A DNA stretch of 9,547 nucleotides, from NCBI GenBank assembly GCA_031368465.1, contig JANMNT010000167.1:1-9547 (forward strand). The letters run 5' to 3'. Positions 1 through 7,523 of the stretch are shown piece by piece. Each line of letters opens with the position of its first letter. The first letter of the stretch is position 1. A program made the position numbers and the translations under genes. The notes beneath the pieces are model-generated. The model searched no databases and was not told where the DNA came from. It was given only the letters and a program-made list of their open reading frames with translations. This DNA comes from UKL13-2 sp031368465 (GTDB lineage Bacteria; Pseudomonadota; Gammaproteobacteria; Burkholderiales; Usitatibacteraceae).

Positions 1-1
1 G

Positions 2-130
2 GGGCACTCACTTGCGCGCGCCGAGGCGGTCAATTTTGCATTCGGCGGCGCCCAGCTGATCTGGCGCACCGCCGATGGTTATATCGCCGGGTCGGATCAT
101 CGCAAGGATGGGCACGCGGTCGGTTATTAG
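2..130 (+). CDS. ggt: Gamma-glutamyltranspeptidase, C-terminal fragment (5' end outside window)
   Basis: The open frame from base 2 to the TAG at 128-130 encodes 42 residues. They contain AEAVNFAFGGAQLIW, then GYIAGSDHRKDGHAVGY at the very end. The pattern FGGAQ...AGSDxRKDGxAVGY-stop is characteristic of the C-terminus of the small subunit of gamma-glutamyltranspeptidase (glutathione hydrolase). That periplasmic N-terminal nucleophile enzyme cleaves itself into two subunits and transfers or hydrolyses the gamma-glutamyl group of glutathione. The catalytic Thr and the signal peptide lie upstream of the window, so activity cannot be judged. The gene converges on the RND permease gene, with only 23 bases between the two stop codons. 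Recognition is by the terminal motif alone; the symbol is the family name. Confidence 0.85.
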   Translation, partial: GHSLARAEAVNFAFGGAQLIWRTADGYIAGSDHRKDGHAVGY

Positions 131-153
131 GCGCTGTTCACGAACCCGGTTAC

Positions 154-3100
154 CTACGCCGCGTCATCTTTGCGCGACTGAAAAACCGGCTCGACGCTGC
201 CGCCGCCATTTTCTGCCGCCGGTGCCTTGCTATCGGACCCGGTCACAGGTTTTTGGTTGGTAAAGAACTTTGCACCCCAATGGCCAAGCGAATCCATGTA
301 GGTGTAAAGAACCGGTACCACCACCAGCGTCATGATGGTCGACGTAATAATCCCGCCGATGACCGCGTGCGCCATCGGTGATTGCTGTTCCGACCCCGCC
401 CCAAACGCAAGTGCCAGTGGCAGCATGCCGAAGATCATCGCGGTGGTGGTCATCAATATCGGCCGCAAGCGCACCTGGCCCGCGTTTAATATTGCGTCAT
501 CTCGTGACATGCCTTCGCGGATGCCATGATTGGTGAAGTCAACCAGCAAAATCGCGTTTTTGGTGACCAAGCCCATCAGCATGATGAAGCCGATGACTGA
601 GAAAATGTTCAGCGTCGAGCCAAATATCAGCAGCGACAGGAACACACCAATTAACGAAAGCGGCAACGACGCCATAATTGCGAGCGGCTGGAGGAAGCTG
701 CCGAATTGCGATGCCAGAATGAAGTAGATAAAGATGATGCCCAGCCCGAGTGCGGCGACCGCGTAGCCCAGCGATTCCGCCATTTCCTGCGATGAGCCGC
801 CATATTGGAAGCGATAACCCGGGGGCAGCTGCACGGCATCGGTGATTTTCTTTACCTCAGCCGACATTTCACCGACGTTCACATTGTTCGCAACGCCCGA
901 AAAAATACGAATCTGGCGTTGCAAGCCGCGACGGTCAATACGTCGCTCGGAAACGCTTGGTTTGAAATCGGCGACTTGCCGCAACGGCACCATGCGCGGA
1001 CTGCCGTCGGTGTTGACGCCGCCGCCGCGCACATACAACTTGTCAAGGTCGCCGATGCCGGTACGTTGATCCTTTGGCAAGCGCACAATGACTTGGTGAT
1101 TTTCACCATCCGGTCCTTCCCATTGGCCGACCGGCTCGCCGGCGATCAGTGCGCGTGTGGTTATGCCAATTTCGTTCATTGATACGCCGAGATCGGATGC
1201 CAATTCGCGATTCACCACCACGTCAAGCGACGGATTGGTCGGCTTATAGGTTGATTCGATATCGACCAACCCTTTGACATCGCGCATTTTGGCCATCACA
1301 CCTTGTGAGATGCGATTCAGTTCATTGATGTCCGGCCCCATCACAAATACCTGGATGGGGCGGTTAAAGCCAATGTTGATTTCCAGTCCTGCAATGCGAT
1401 TCAGGCGGGTACGAATGGCGTCATCAAGCTGCTTTTGGGTGCGCTTGCGTGTTTCTTTGTTGACCAGCTGTAGCTCGAACCAGGCATTATTTTTATTGAC
1501 CGTTTTTGATACCCGTTTGATTTCAGGGAAATCTTTCAGCGCTGATTCGACCTGCTCGGCCTTGGTGTTGGTATAGGTCAGGGATGATCCTATCGGCGTC
1601 TGGATTTGCACACTTGTCCAGTTGTTGTCTTCTTGCGGTACAAATTCGGAGCCGATAAAGGGCACGATCAAAAAGCTGCCAAAAAATGTTGCGGCGGCAA
1701 TCGCCAATGTGGTCTTGCGGCGCGCCAACGACCAACGCAGCCATCCGTCATATTTAAGGTGCAGCCAGTCCATACCGGCCTGCTGCTTATCCAACAAATA
1801 CTTGAGTGGTTTCCAGTCCATCCACTTGGATTTTGGGTCATGCCAAATTGACGACAGCATCGGGTCAAGCGTAAACGAAACAAACAACGACACCAGCACG
1901 GCAACGACCACGGTGATGCCAAACTGCAAAAAGAACTTGCCGATAATGCCGCCCATGAATGCCACCGGCAAAAACACGGCGACAATGGTGAAGGTGGTTG
2001 CCATGACGGCAATGCCAATTTCGTTGGTGGCGTCAAACGCCGCCTGCATATGGGTTTTGCCCATACCCAGATGTCGCACGATGTTTTCGCGCACCACGAT
2101 CGCGTCGTCAATCAGCACGCCAATCGAAAGCGACATCGCCAACAGCGTCATGAAATTGATGGTGAAGCCCATCGCATACAAAACAATAAAGGTTGCCAGA
2201 ATCGAAATCGGCAGCGTCAAGCCGGTGATGACCGTTGAGCGCCAAGAATGCAGGAAGAAAAAGACGATCAATATCGTCAGCAACGCGCCTTCGAGAATTG
2301 TCGTCTTGACGTTATCAACGCCGTCTTTGATGAATTTGGAGCGGTCAAACGAAATTTCAAGGACGATGTCTGACGGCAGCTGTTTCTTCAGCGTTTCAAC
2401 CTGTTTTTTGATGCCATCGGCCATATCGATGGTATTTGCGCCACGTGTCTTGCGGATCTGAATGGAGATCGCGCGGCGACCATTGGTTGTTGAGAGCGAC
2501 GTCTCTTCGCGTTTTGCATCTGCGACATCGGCGACTTGACCGAGCGTGACAGCAGTCGATCCGGCGGGCCCGCGGCGGGCGATAATGATGCGGGAAAAAT
2601 CGTCAACATTGCGAATTTTGCCTTGCACCTGTACCAGGCGTTCGCTGGTGTCGGATACCAGTGCGCCGGCTGAGATATTCTGATTTTCGGCGCGTATCGC
2701 GGCGATGACCTCATTCACACCAATACCAAACGCCGCCAATTTTTCCGGACGCAGGTTGACCGCCAGTTCACGACCGACGTCGCCGGACAGCTCGATGTTG
2801 CCAACGCCGGGCGCACCCTGCAGACGCTTTACCACCAGTTGATCGGCAAGATCGGAGATTTCACGCAAGCTGCGCGAATCCGAACGCATCGATAAATATA
2901 TCAATGGCTGGTCATCGTCATTGCTCGCCCGCGAAACAGTCGGCTCGCCAACATCACGATTAAAACGGCGGCGTGCTTCTGCAACCTTGTCGCGTACGTC
3001 TTGCACGGCGACGCGCGGGTCGACATTGAGTTCAAACTCAACTACGACGAAGCCAAAGCCGATTTGTGAGCCGGAACGAATCGTCTTGACGCCGTTGATG

Positions 3101-3318
3101 GTGTTGGCCAGTTGTTCGATCGGCCGAACCACGTCTTGCTCAACCGCTTCGGCTGACGCCCCCGGATAGGGAATCGAAACAACCGCCACCGGAATAGCGA
3201 TATCTGGCATTTGGTCGACCGCCAGACGCTGGTAGGAAAACAATCCCAACACCATCAGCGCGGCCATGACCATGGTCGCAAATACCGGGTTATTGATTGA
3301 TACTTTCGTCATCCACAT
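154..3318 (-). CDS. RND (HAE1-type) multidrug efflux permease, AcrB-like inner-membrane subunit
   Basis: The 1054-residue protein has normal length for the hydrophobe/amphiphile efflux RND family. These proton antiporters pump drugs, dyes or detergents out as trimers in the inner membrane. The layout is the standard duplicated one: TM1 near residues 10-30, a large periplasmic loop, TM2-TM6 at about 340-490, TM7 near 535-556, a second periplasmic loop, and TM8-TM12 at about 847-1008. The proton-relay residues are present: the Asp pair D404-D405 in GVLIDDAIVV (TM4) and K920 in GLVTKNAILL (TM10). The DD pair argues against the heavy-metal CzcA branch. The N-terminus MWMTKVSINNPVFATMVM is typical for the family and supports the start, which has GGAG seven bases upstream. 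The last 30 or so residues form a polar, Ala/Gly-rich tail. It lies 82 bases downstream of its adaptor gene in the same operon. Substrate cannot be told from sequence. Confidence 0.95.
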   Translation of the reverse strand: MWMTKVSINNPVFATMVMAALMVLGLFSYQRLAVDQMPDIAIPVAVVSIPYPGASAEAVEQDVVRPIEQLANTINGVKTIRSGSQIGFGFVVVEFELNVDPRVAVQDVRDKVAEARRRFNRDVGEPTVSRASNDDDQPLIYLSMRSDSRSLREISDLADQLVVKRLQGAPGVGNIELSGDVGRELAVNLRPEKLAAFGIGVNEVIAAIRAENQNISAGALVSDTSERLVQVQGKIRNVDDFSRIIIARRGPAGSTAVTLGQVADVADAKREETSLSTTNGRRAISIQIRKTRGANTIDMADGIKKQVETLKKQLPSDIVLEISFDRSKFIKDGVDNVKTTILEGALLTILIVFFFLHSWRSTVITGLTLPISILATFIVLYAMGFTINFMTLLAMSLSIGVLIDDAIVVRENIVRHLGMGKTHMQAAFDATNEIGIAVMATTFTIVAVFLPVAFMGGIIGKFFLQFGITVVVAVLVSLFVSFTLDPMLSSIWHDPKSKWMDWKPLKYLLDKQQAGMDWLHLKYDGWLRWSLARRKTTLAIAAATFFGSFLIVPFIGSEFVPQEDNNWTSVQIQTPIGSSLTYTNTKAEQVESALKDFPEIKRVSKTVNKNNAWFELQLVNKETRKRTQKQLDDAIRTRLNRIAGLEINIGFNRPIQVFVMGPDINELNRISQGVMAKMRDVKGLVDIESTYKPTNPSLDVVVNRELASDLGVSMNEIGITTRALIAGEPVGQWEGPDGENHQVIVRLPKDQRTGIGDLDKLYVRGGGVNTDGSPRMVPLRQVADFKPSVSERRIDRRGLQRQIRIFSGVANNVNVGEMSAEVKKITDAVQLPPGYRFQYGGSSQEMAESLGYAVAALGLGIIFIYFILASQFGSFLQPLAIMASLPLSLIGVFLSLLIFGSTLNIFSVIGFIMLMGLVTKNAILLVDFTNHGIREGMSRDDAILNAGQVRLRPILMTTTAMIFGMLPLALAFGAGSEQQSPMAHAVIGGIITSTIMTLVVVPVLYTYMDSLGHWGAKFFTNQKPVTGSDSKAPAAENGGGSVEPVFQSRKDDAA

Positions 3319-3325
3319 GTTACAT

Positions 3326-3329
3326 CTCC
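3326..3329 (-). promoter_or_regulatory. Ribosome binding site of the RND permease gene
   Basis: GGAG on the minus strand lies seven bases before the ATG at 3316-3318. It supports that start over the in-frame ATG two codons further in. Confidence 0.7.
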
Positions 3330-3400
3330 GAGAGTCGTTTACTGGCAGCCGTTTTCAGACGTTTTTGCCTGGAGGCCGCCGTCAATAAAGGACTTTTAAC

Positions 3401-4609
3401 TTACAATTTTCCGTTGTGGGTTGCGACTGGTGTGGCAGCCGCTGCTGCACTGCCGTCTGCTTTGACAATCGCCTTGGCACCGGGCTTCAGCCCTTCCATC
3501 TTGACCGCAACAACTTGTGTGCCGTCGGCCAAACCTTCGCGAATTTCAACCAGTCCCAGATCAACGCTGCGGGTGCCGGCGGTGACCGGTTTGCGTTCAA
3601 TTTTTTCTTTTTCGATGGTGAATACGAAGCTTTGCCCGCCTTCCTCGCGCAGCGCAACCAACGGCACGGCGTTGACCGGGCCGCGTGACTGCGCCGCGAG
3701 TTTGCCACTTGCGAACATGCCGCCTTTCAGCGATTGATCGGCATTGGGGATCGACACAAAAACGGCGATTGAGCGCGAGCCGGCATCGGCCGACGGGTTG
3801 ATCCGTTCAACCTTGCCGGTAAATTGACGGTCGCTGAATCCATCCACCACAAAGGAAATTTGCTGGCCGATCTTGACCCCGGGGATCTCAGAAACCGGCA
3901 CCATTGCTTCCATTTCCATCCGCGTCAGATCGACGACCTGCATGACAGCCATATCCGGCGAAAGCTTCTCGCCAATATTGACCATGCGTTTTGCCACGGT
4001 GCCGGCAAACGGCGCGCGGATCGCCGCATCGTTTAGCGCGCGCTGCGAAATCGCGGCCTGCGCTTCGGCGGATCTCAAATTCGCCCGCGCCACTTCCGCC
4101 GAGCTGGCGACTGCATCCAATGCATTCTGTGAAATGAAGTTCTTTGCCAGCAATTGGCGGTTGTTCGCCTCATTCTTGCCGGCCAGATCGTATCGGGCCT
4201 TCATTTCGGCAACGACCGCTTGCTGTGCATCGAGCCGCGCACGCAAATCAGCGGTATCAAGCGAGACAAGGATCTGCCCTGCAGCGACACGCTCCCCCTC
4301 CTGAACGTGCACACGCGCCACGTCTGCCGCAACCTTCGACTTCACAATCGCCTGGGTCAACGGTTTCAAGGTGCCGGAAACCGGGATAACGTTTCCAAGT
4401 TCCCGCAGGCCGAGCACCGCCAAATCACCCCGACTGAATTCGAAGACCTTGTCTTCGTTTTTTTTCGGCGCGTCCTTTTTGGCGGCATTGGCGCGCCATG
4501 CAACCAGTGATCCGACCGCCAATACTGCTGTCAGCAGGACTGCGACCGGCTTCAACCAGCGGCGACGGGACAGGGTCGGCGAAACGATGCCATCTCTCTG
4601 GTCTGACAT
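3401..4609 (-). CDS. RND efflux periplasmic adaptor (membrane fusion protein, HlyD/AcrA family)
   Basis: The 402-residue adaptor links an RND pump to an outer-membrane channel. A short cytoplasmic N-terminus with SRRRWLK is followed by one membrane segment at about 20-37; there is no lipobox Cys, so it is anchored by the helix rather than by lipid. The first lipoyl half is near 85-118 (VARVHVQEGERVAAGQILVSLD). An alpha-helical hairpin rich in Ala, Gln and Glu spans about 118-195, followed by the second lipoyl half with IRAPFAGTVAKRMVNIGEKL near 197-216. A beta-barrel and a membrane-proximal domain complete it, ending in a low-complexity Ala-rich tail. The ATG at 4607-4609 was chosen because it gives the usual short N-terminus. 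No strong ribosome site is visible there. An ATG at 4639 and a TTG at 4696 would extend the frame by residues that do not resemble the family. It is first in the operon, before the RND permease gene. Confidence 0.92.
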   Translation of the reverse strand: MSDQRDGIVSPTLSRRRWLKPVAVLLTAVLAVGSLVAWRANAAKKDAPKKNEDKVFEFSRGDLAVLGLRELGNVIPVSGTLKPLTQAIVKSKVAADVARVHVQEGERVAAGQILVSLDTADLRARLDAQQAVVAEMKARYDLAGKNEANNRQLLAKNFISQNALDAVASSAEVARANLRSAEAQAAISQRALNDAAIRAPFAGTVAKRMVNIGEKLSPDMAVMQVVDLTRMEMEAMVPVSEIPGVKIGQQISFVVDGFSDRQFTGKVERINPSADAGSRSIAVFVSIPNADQSLKGGMFASGKLAAQSRGPVNAVPLVALREEGGQSFVFTIEKEKIERKPVTAGTRSVDLGLVEIREGLADGTQVVAVKMEGLKPGAKAIVKADGSAAAAATPVATHNGKL

Positions 4610-4660
4610 ATTGGTGTTCTTGCGTTTGATGAATAACATTTTTGTTTGCACAGTCGAGGT

Positions 4661-4754
4661 TGGCGATAGGGTAATTTTGGTGTGATTGCCGCTCAATCGC
4701 CATTAGGACGCGACGGAATGCGGATTCAGATTCGCCAGTCGACCCGTTTGGCGA
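4661..4754. repeat. Four copies of TGGCGA in both orientations in the efflux operon control region
   Basis: TGGCGA occurs on the plus strand at 4661-4666 and 4749-4754, and on the minus strand at 4697-4702 and 4732-4737. Three of the four continue as TGGCGAT. A near copy, TGGCGG, is on the minus strand at 4805-4810. About 0.1 copies would be expected by chance in a 208-base gap. The copies at 4732 and 4749 form an inverted pair (TCGCCA...TGGCGA) with an 11-base gap. They flank and overlap the weak promoter candidate, so they may be operator half-sites. No known regulator is identified. Confidence 0.4.
4668..4696 (-). promoter_or_regulatory. Candidate promoter of the RND efflux operon
   Basis: On the minus strand TTGAGC (4691-4696) and TACCCT (4668-4673) are separated by 17 bases. 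They match the sigma-70 boxes at 4/6 and 3/6, so this is a weak candidate. It would give an untranslated leader of about 50 bases before the adaptor ATG. The -35 box overlaps a GATTG-N5-CAATC inverted repeat (4684-4698). It is the best pair I found in the 208 bases between gluQ and the adaptor gene. Confidence 0.3.
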
Positions 4755-4817
4755 TAAATCGCAGAACATTGCCTTGTTTTGGTACCGAATAAGAATAAAG
4801 TACCCGCCAATTACCCG

Positions 4818-5732
4818 CTATCCCGCAATGATGGCACTGCACGGCGGCAGGGCTTCCGGTTGCCACAGACCAGATGCCCTTTCGAGCAATTGGATCGGTG
4901 ACAACATCGCCGCGTCTGACGGCAGCGTTTGCCGCAGAAAGGCGAGGCATTGCTGTAGCAGTAAAACGGCGTGGTTGGCGGAAATTGCCGGTGCGAGGGT
5001 CTGTTTCGACAGCTTGAGCCCATCTTGGTTGGTCGCTGCTGGAATATGCAGGTAGTCCGGCGTCCGGTAGCCCAACAACTGCTGCAAATATATCTGCCTC
5101 GGGGTTGAGTCCAGCAGATCAGCGCCACGCACAATATCGGTCACGCCAAGGTTGTGATCATCAACCACCACCGCCAGTTGATAAGCAAACAATTGGTCGC
5201 GCCGTCGGACGACGAAATCACCCACGTCGCGCGCAAGGCATTGTGATTGACGTCCTTGTAAACGGTCATCAAACGTGATGGCCCGATCATGCGTCAACAC
5301 ACGCAGTGCATGTTCGGCAAACGGGTAGACAGCCATCCGGCATGTGCCCGGGTAGACCGGACCGTCAATGCCGCCGATGCCCGAGTCGGCTATTTCGCGT
5401 CGTGAGCAGACACATGCGTACACTTTTTTGTCGCCGATCAGTTTCTGCAGTGCGTCTTGGTAGCGCTGCTTTTGCCGTGATTGCACGACAATTTCCCCAT
5501 CCCAGCGGAAGCCGAACAGGTGCAGCGTCCGGATGATATCGTCTGCAAATCCTGGTTTGCAGCGGGTTTCGTCAATATCGTCGATTCGCAGATGCCAACG
5601 ACCCTGGTTGGCGCGTGCATCAAGATAACTTGCCACGGCCGCGAGCAGCGAGCCAAAGTGCAACGGTCCGGTGGGTGAGGGTGCATAGCGGCCGATGTAA
5701 GACCGGTTGGTGCGCGTTGGTTGCACGGTCAC
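4818..5732 (-). CDS. gluQ: Glutamyl-Q tRNA(Asp) synthetase
   Basis: The 304-residue protein is a truncated paralogue of glutamyl-tRNA synthetase that lacks the anticodon-binding domain. In this family ATP activates glutamate, which is then attached to queuosine at the wobble position of tRNA-Asp in the cytoplasm. The class I signature is present as PSPTGPLHFGSL (residues 18-29, HIGH equivalent), with LRIDDIDETR at 48-57 and KLSKQ at 240-244 (KMSKS equivalent). The zinc-site residues C107, C109, Y127 and C131 fit the family's C-x-C...Y-x3-C pattern. Length is typical (about 290-310). It starts with GTG, and that GTGA overlaps the TGA of the upstream LysR gene, with GGTGGAAG seven bases before the start. 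This implies co-transcription and translational coupling with the regulator, an unexpected partner. Confidence 0.95.
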   Translation of the reverse strand: MTVQPTRTNRSYIGRYAPSPTGPLHFGSLLAAVASYLDARANQGRWHLRIDDIDETRCKPGFADDIIRTLHLFGFRWDGEIVVQSRQKQRYQDALQKLIGDKKVYACVCSRREIADSGIGGIDGPVYPGTCRMAVYPFAEHALRVLTHDRAITFDDRLQGRQSQCLARDVGDFVVRRRDQLFAYQLAVVVDDHNLGVTDIVRGADLLDSTPRQIYLQQLLGYRTPDYLHIPAATNQDGLKLSKQTLAPAISANHAVLLLQQCLAFLRQTLPSDAAMLSPIQLLERASGLWQPEALPPCSAIIAG

Positions 5733-6646
5733 GTCGCAACTTCCACCGGAAAAATCGAGGCGGCAATTTCAGGCTTTTCAAATTGCTGAATAAACCAACG
5801 TTGGGCGCGCCCGGTGTTATTTGCGCGCCAGGCGACACAAACCGCCGACTCGCGGCGAGGTGTCGCAACCGCCAGCGCGACCAGACGATTTGCGTGGATC
5901 GCCGGCTTCGCAAGGTGAGCAGGAAGAAAACCCACGCCCATCCCGGCAATATGCGCGGCAAGCTTGGCCTGCATGCTGGGGACGGTGAGTACATCCTGAC
6001 CGGAAATCAGTCCAACCGTTCGCGGCGGCAACTGGCGTGATGAATCGGCGACGCTAATGGCGCGATAACGCGTGATGGTCGCCTCGGTCAGCGGCAGGGT
6101 TTCGCGGACAATCGGGTGGTCTGGCGAGGCAACAAATTGCCATGTCCATGTCCCCATTGGCAACATCGCATATCCGCCGCCGGAAGGCATGTCTGCGCCG
6201 GCGCCTACAATCAAGTCGGCACGTCCTGAAATGAGTGCATCCCATGTTCCGCCCAAAACCTCGGTAGAAAGGCGTACCCGTGTGCCGGATTTTTCGTTGT
6301 CGAAGGCTGTAATCAGCGGAAACAGCAACTCGCTGCCAATAATCGTGTCAACCGCGATTCGTAACTCGGTTTCCCACCCTTTCGCCAGCTGCTGGATGCG
6401 GCACTCGAGATCGGAGGCGGCCCTCAGCAGGATGCGACCTTCGTTGAGCAACTCGTGGCCGGCTGCAGTCAGGATTGCGCGTCTGCCGTCGCGGGCAAAC
6501 AGTTTGATCTCCAGATCGCGCTCGAGCTGCTGCACGGTGTAGGTCAGGGCCGATGGCACACGATGCAGTTCGGCGGCGGCGCGTGCGAACGAGCCGTTTC
6601 GTGCAATGGCATCCAACGCCTGCAACGCATCGAGAGAAAGCTTCAT
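5729..6646 (-). CDS. LysR-family transcriptional regulator, YhaJ-like
   Basis: The 305-residue protein has standard LysR-type length. The N-terminal winged helix-turn-helix covers about residues 3-60: LDALQALDAIARNGSFARAAAELHRV, then VPSALTYTVQQLERDLEIKLF. A linker helix and a periplasmic-binding-like effector domain from about residue 90 follow (WETELRIAVDTIIG). The phrases VPSALTYTVQQLE and GWETELRI closely resemble what I recall of E. coli YhaJ, which lies next to the pirin gene yhaK and is linked to aromatic-compound sensing. The ATG at 6644-6646 was chosen; a TTG two codons upstream is an alternative. Neither has a clear ribosome site, so the short leader may be A/T-driven. It is divergent from a pirin gene, a usual position for the target of such regulators, and overlaps gluQ downstream. 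It probably controls the divergent genes and itself. Confidence 0.92.
   Translation of the reverse strand: MKLSLDALQALDAIARNGSFARAAAELHRVPSALTYTVQQLERDLEIKLFARDGRRAILTAAGHELLNEGRILLRAASDLECRIQQLAKGWETELRIAVDTIIGSELLFPLITAFDNEKSGTRVRLSTEVLGGTWDALISGRADLIVGAGADMPSGGGYAMLPMGTWTWQFVASPDHPIVRETLPLTEATITRYRAISVADSSRQLPPRTVGLISGQDVLTVPSMQAKLAAHIAGMGVGFLPAHLAKPAIHANRLVALAVATPRRESAVCVAWRANNTGRAQRWFIQQFEKPEIAASIFPVEVAT
5740..5747 (-). promoter_or_regulatory. Ribosome binding site of gluQ, inside the end of the lysR gene
   Basis: GGTGGAAG on the minus strand sits seven bases before the GTG start at 5730-5732. It supports that non-ATG start and the four-base GTGA overlap with the preceding stop. Confidence 0.6.
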
Positions 6647-6675
6647 ATTCAAAAAAATTGAAGTTAATGGTTAAA

Positions 6676-6704
6676 ATTATCCGCTTGTGGTCACAACATG
6701 GCAA
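6676..6704 (-). promoter_or_regulatory. Promoter of the LysR-family gene
   Basis: On the minus strand TTGCCA (6699-6704) and GATAAT (6676-6681) are 17 bases apart; each matches the sigma-70 consensus at 5/6. The predicted start is near 6669, giving a leader of about 23 bases before the ATG. This is the best promoter match seen in the window. Confidence 0.6.
6685..6696. promoter_or_regulatory. Palindrome TTGTGGTCACAA, candidate operator
   Basis: A perfect five-base inverted repeat (TTGTG/CACAA) separated by GT lies entirely within the spacer of the lysR promoter. A regulator bound there would block transcription of lysR, consistent with the autorepression common in LysR-type regulators. The spacing does not match the T-N11-A box exactly, so the bound protein is uncertain. 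Confidence 0.4.
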
Positions 6705-6711
6705 GTCCATA

Positions 6712-6741
6712 TTGTCTAACTCTATTATATCAAGTCATAAA
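6712..6741 (+). promoter_or_regulatory. Candidate promoter of the pirin gene cluster
   Basis: TTGTCT (6712-6717) and CATAAA (6736-6741) are 18 bases apart, each 4/6 to the sigma-70 consensus. Weak boxes of this kind fit a promoter that needs an activator. A TATTAT hexamer at 6723-6728 is a rival -10 box but has no good -35 partner. The alternative pair TTGTGG/CATATT upstream is also weak. Confidence 0.25.
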
Positions 6742-6777
6742 TAAGTCGCTGAATCGATCAACCGGAAAGTATTCAAA

Positions 6778-7476
6778 ATGATTGAAATAAGAAAATCTGA
6801 AGATCGCGGTTTTGCCGATCATGGCTGGCTGAAAAGCTTTCACAGTTTTTCGTTTGCCGATTATTACGACCCGAAATTCATGCAATTTGGCGCGTTGCGG
6901 GTGATAAATGAAGATCGTGTTGCCGCGGGTATGGGTTTCGGCACCCATGGCCATCGCGACATGGAAATCATCAGCTACGTGCTTGACGGCGCGCTTGCGC
7001 ATAAGGACAGCATGGGAAACGGCTCTTCGATCCGCCCGGGCGATGTGCAGCGCATGAGCGCAGGCACCGGTGTGCAGCACTCGGAGTTTAATCATGCAAC
7101 CGATCAGGTTACCCACTTCTTGCAGATCTGGATTCAACCAAATCAACTTGGCATCAAGCCGTCATACGAAGAAAAACACTTTTCCGAAGCAGACAAGCGT
7201 GGCAGGTTGCGCGTCGTTGCGTCGCCCGATGCCCGCGATGGTTCGGTCAAGATCCACGCAGACGCCACCTTGTACGCGGGACTTTTTGATGGTGACGAAC
7301 AGGCAGGTATTGCCATTGCGTCCGGCAGGCGTGTTTACGTTCACCTCGCGCGCGGACAACTGACAGTCAACGGCACGTTGTTGAGCGCCGGTGATGCACT
7401 CAAATTGTCCGGTGCAACGTCGATTGACGTGAGTCGCGGCTCCGATGCCGAGGTATTGATTTTTGACTTGGCATAG
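6778..7476 (+). CDS. yhhW: Pirin-family cupin protein, YhhW-type (quercetinase-like)
   Basis: The 232-residue protein is close in length to E. coli YhhW (231 aa as I recall), a metal-binding bicupin reported to cleave quercetin (quercetin 2,3-dioxygenase activity). The four metal ligands of the family are present in the N-terminal cupin: H57 and H59 in GTHGHRDMEI, and H101 and E103 in GVQHSEFN. Other strongly conserved stretches are WLKSFHSFSFADYYDPKFM near 17-35, GALRVINED, and SPDARDGS. The C-terminal cupin (about 150-232) is more divergent and ends in LIFDLA. The start has GGAAAG eight bases upstream. It is cytoplasmic, as no signal peptide is visible. It is divergent from the YhaJ-like regulator and first in a plus-strand series, so it is a probable regulatory target. 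The physiological substrate is unknown. Confidence 0.93.
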   Translation: MIEIRKSEDRGFADHGWLKSFHSFSFADYYDPKFMQFGALRVINEDRVAAGMGFGTHGHRDMEIISYVLDGALAHKDSMGNGSSIRPGDVQRMSAGTGVQHSEFNHATDQVTHFLQIWIQPNQLGIKPSYEEKHFSEADKRGRLRVVASPDARDGSVKIHADATLYAGLFDGDEQAGIAIASGRRVYVHLARGQLTVNGTLLSAGDALKLSGATSIDVSRGSDAEVLIFDLA

Positions 7477-7523
7477 ATGATTGCCGCGGCTTTGCATATC
7501 TGCCTGCCCGCGCCCAACATGAA

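Noticed and set aside
131..153. Bidirectional terminator between the convergent ggt and RND genes
   Set aside because: Only 23 bases, with no stable hairpin or T run visible.
1622..2461. 279-codon open frame on the plus strand
   Set aside because: It lies antisense within the RND permease gene, shows no recognisable protein features and is explained by codon bias of the true gene.
4610..4696. N-terminal extension of the adaptor protein from a TTG at 4696
   Set aside because: The added 29 residues do not resemble adaptor N-termini, the start is TTG without a ribosome site, and the weak promoter candidate would lie inside it.
4684..4698. GATTG-N5-CAATC inverted repeat
   Set aside because: Short arms alone are common by chance; kept only as a note to the promoter candidate.
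4732..4754. Stem TCGCCA/TGGCGA with 11-base loop as a gluQ terminator
   Set aside because: Only six pairs, a long loop and no following T run on the minus strand; better read as an inverted pair of possible operators.
6072..6542. 156-codon open frame on the plus strand opposite the LysR gene
   Set aside because: Antisense shadow; the minus-strand frame encodes a clear LysR-family protein.
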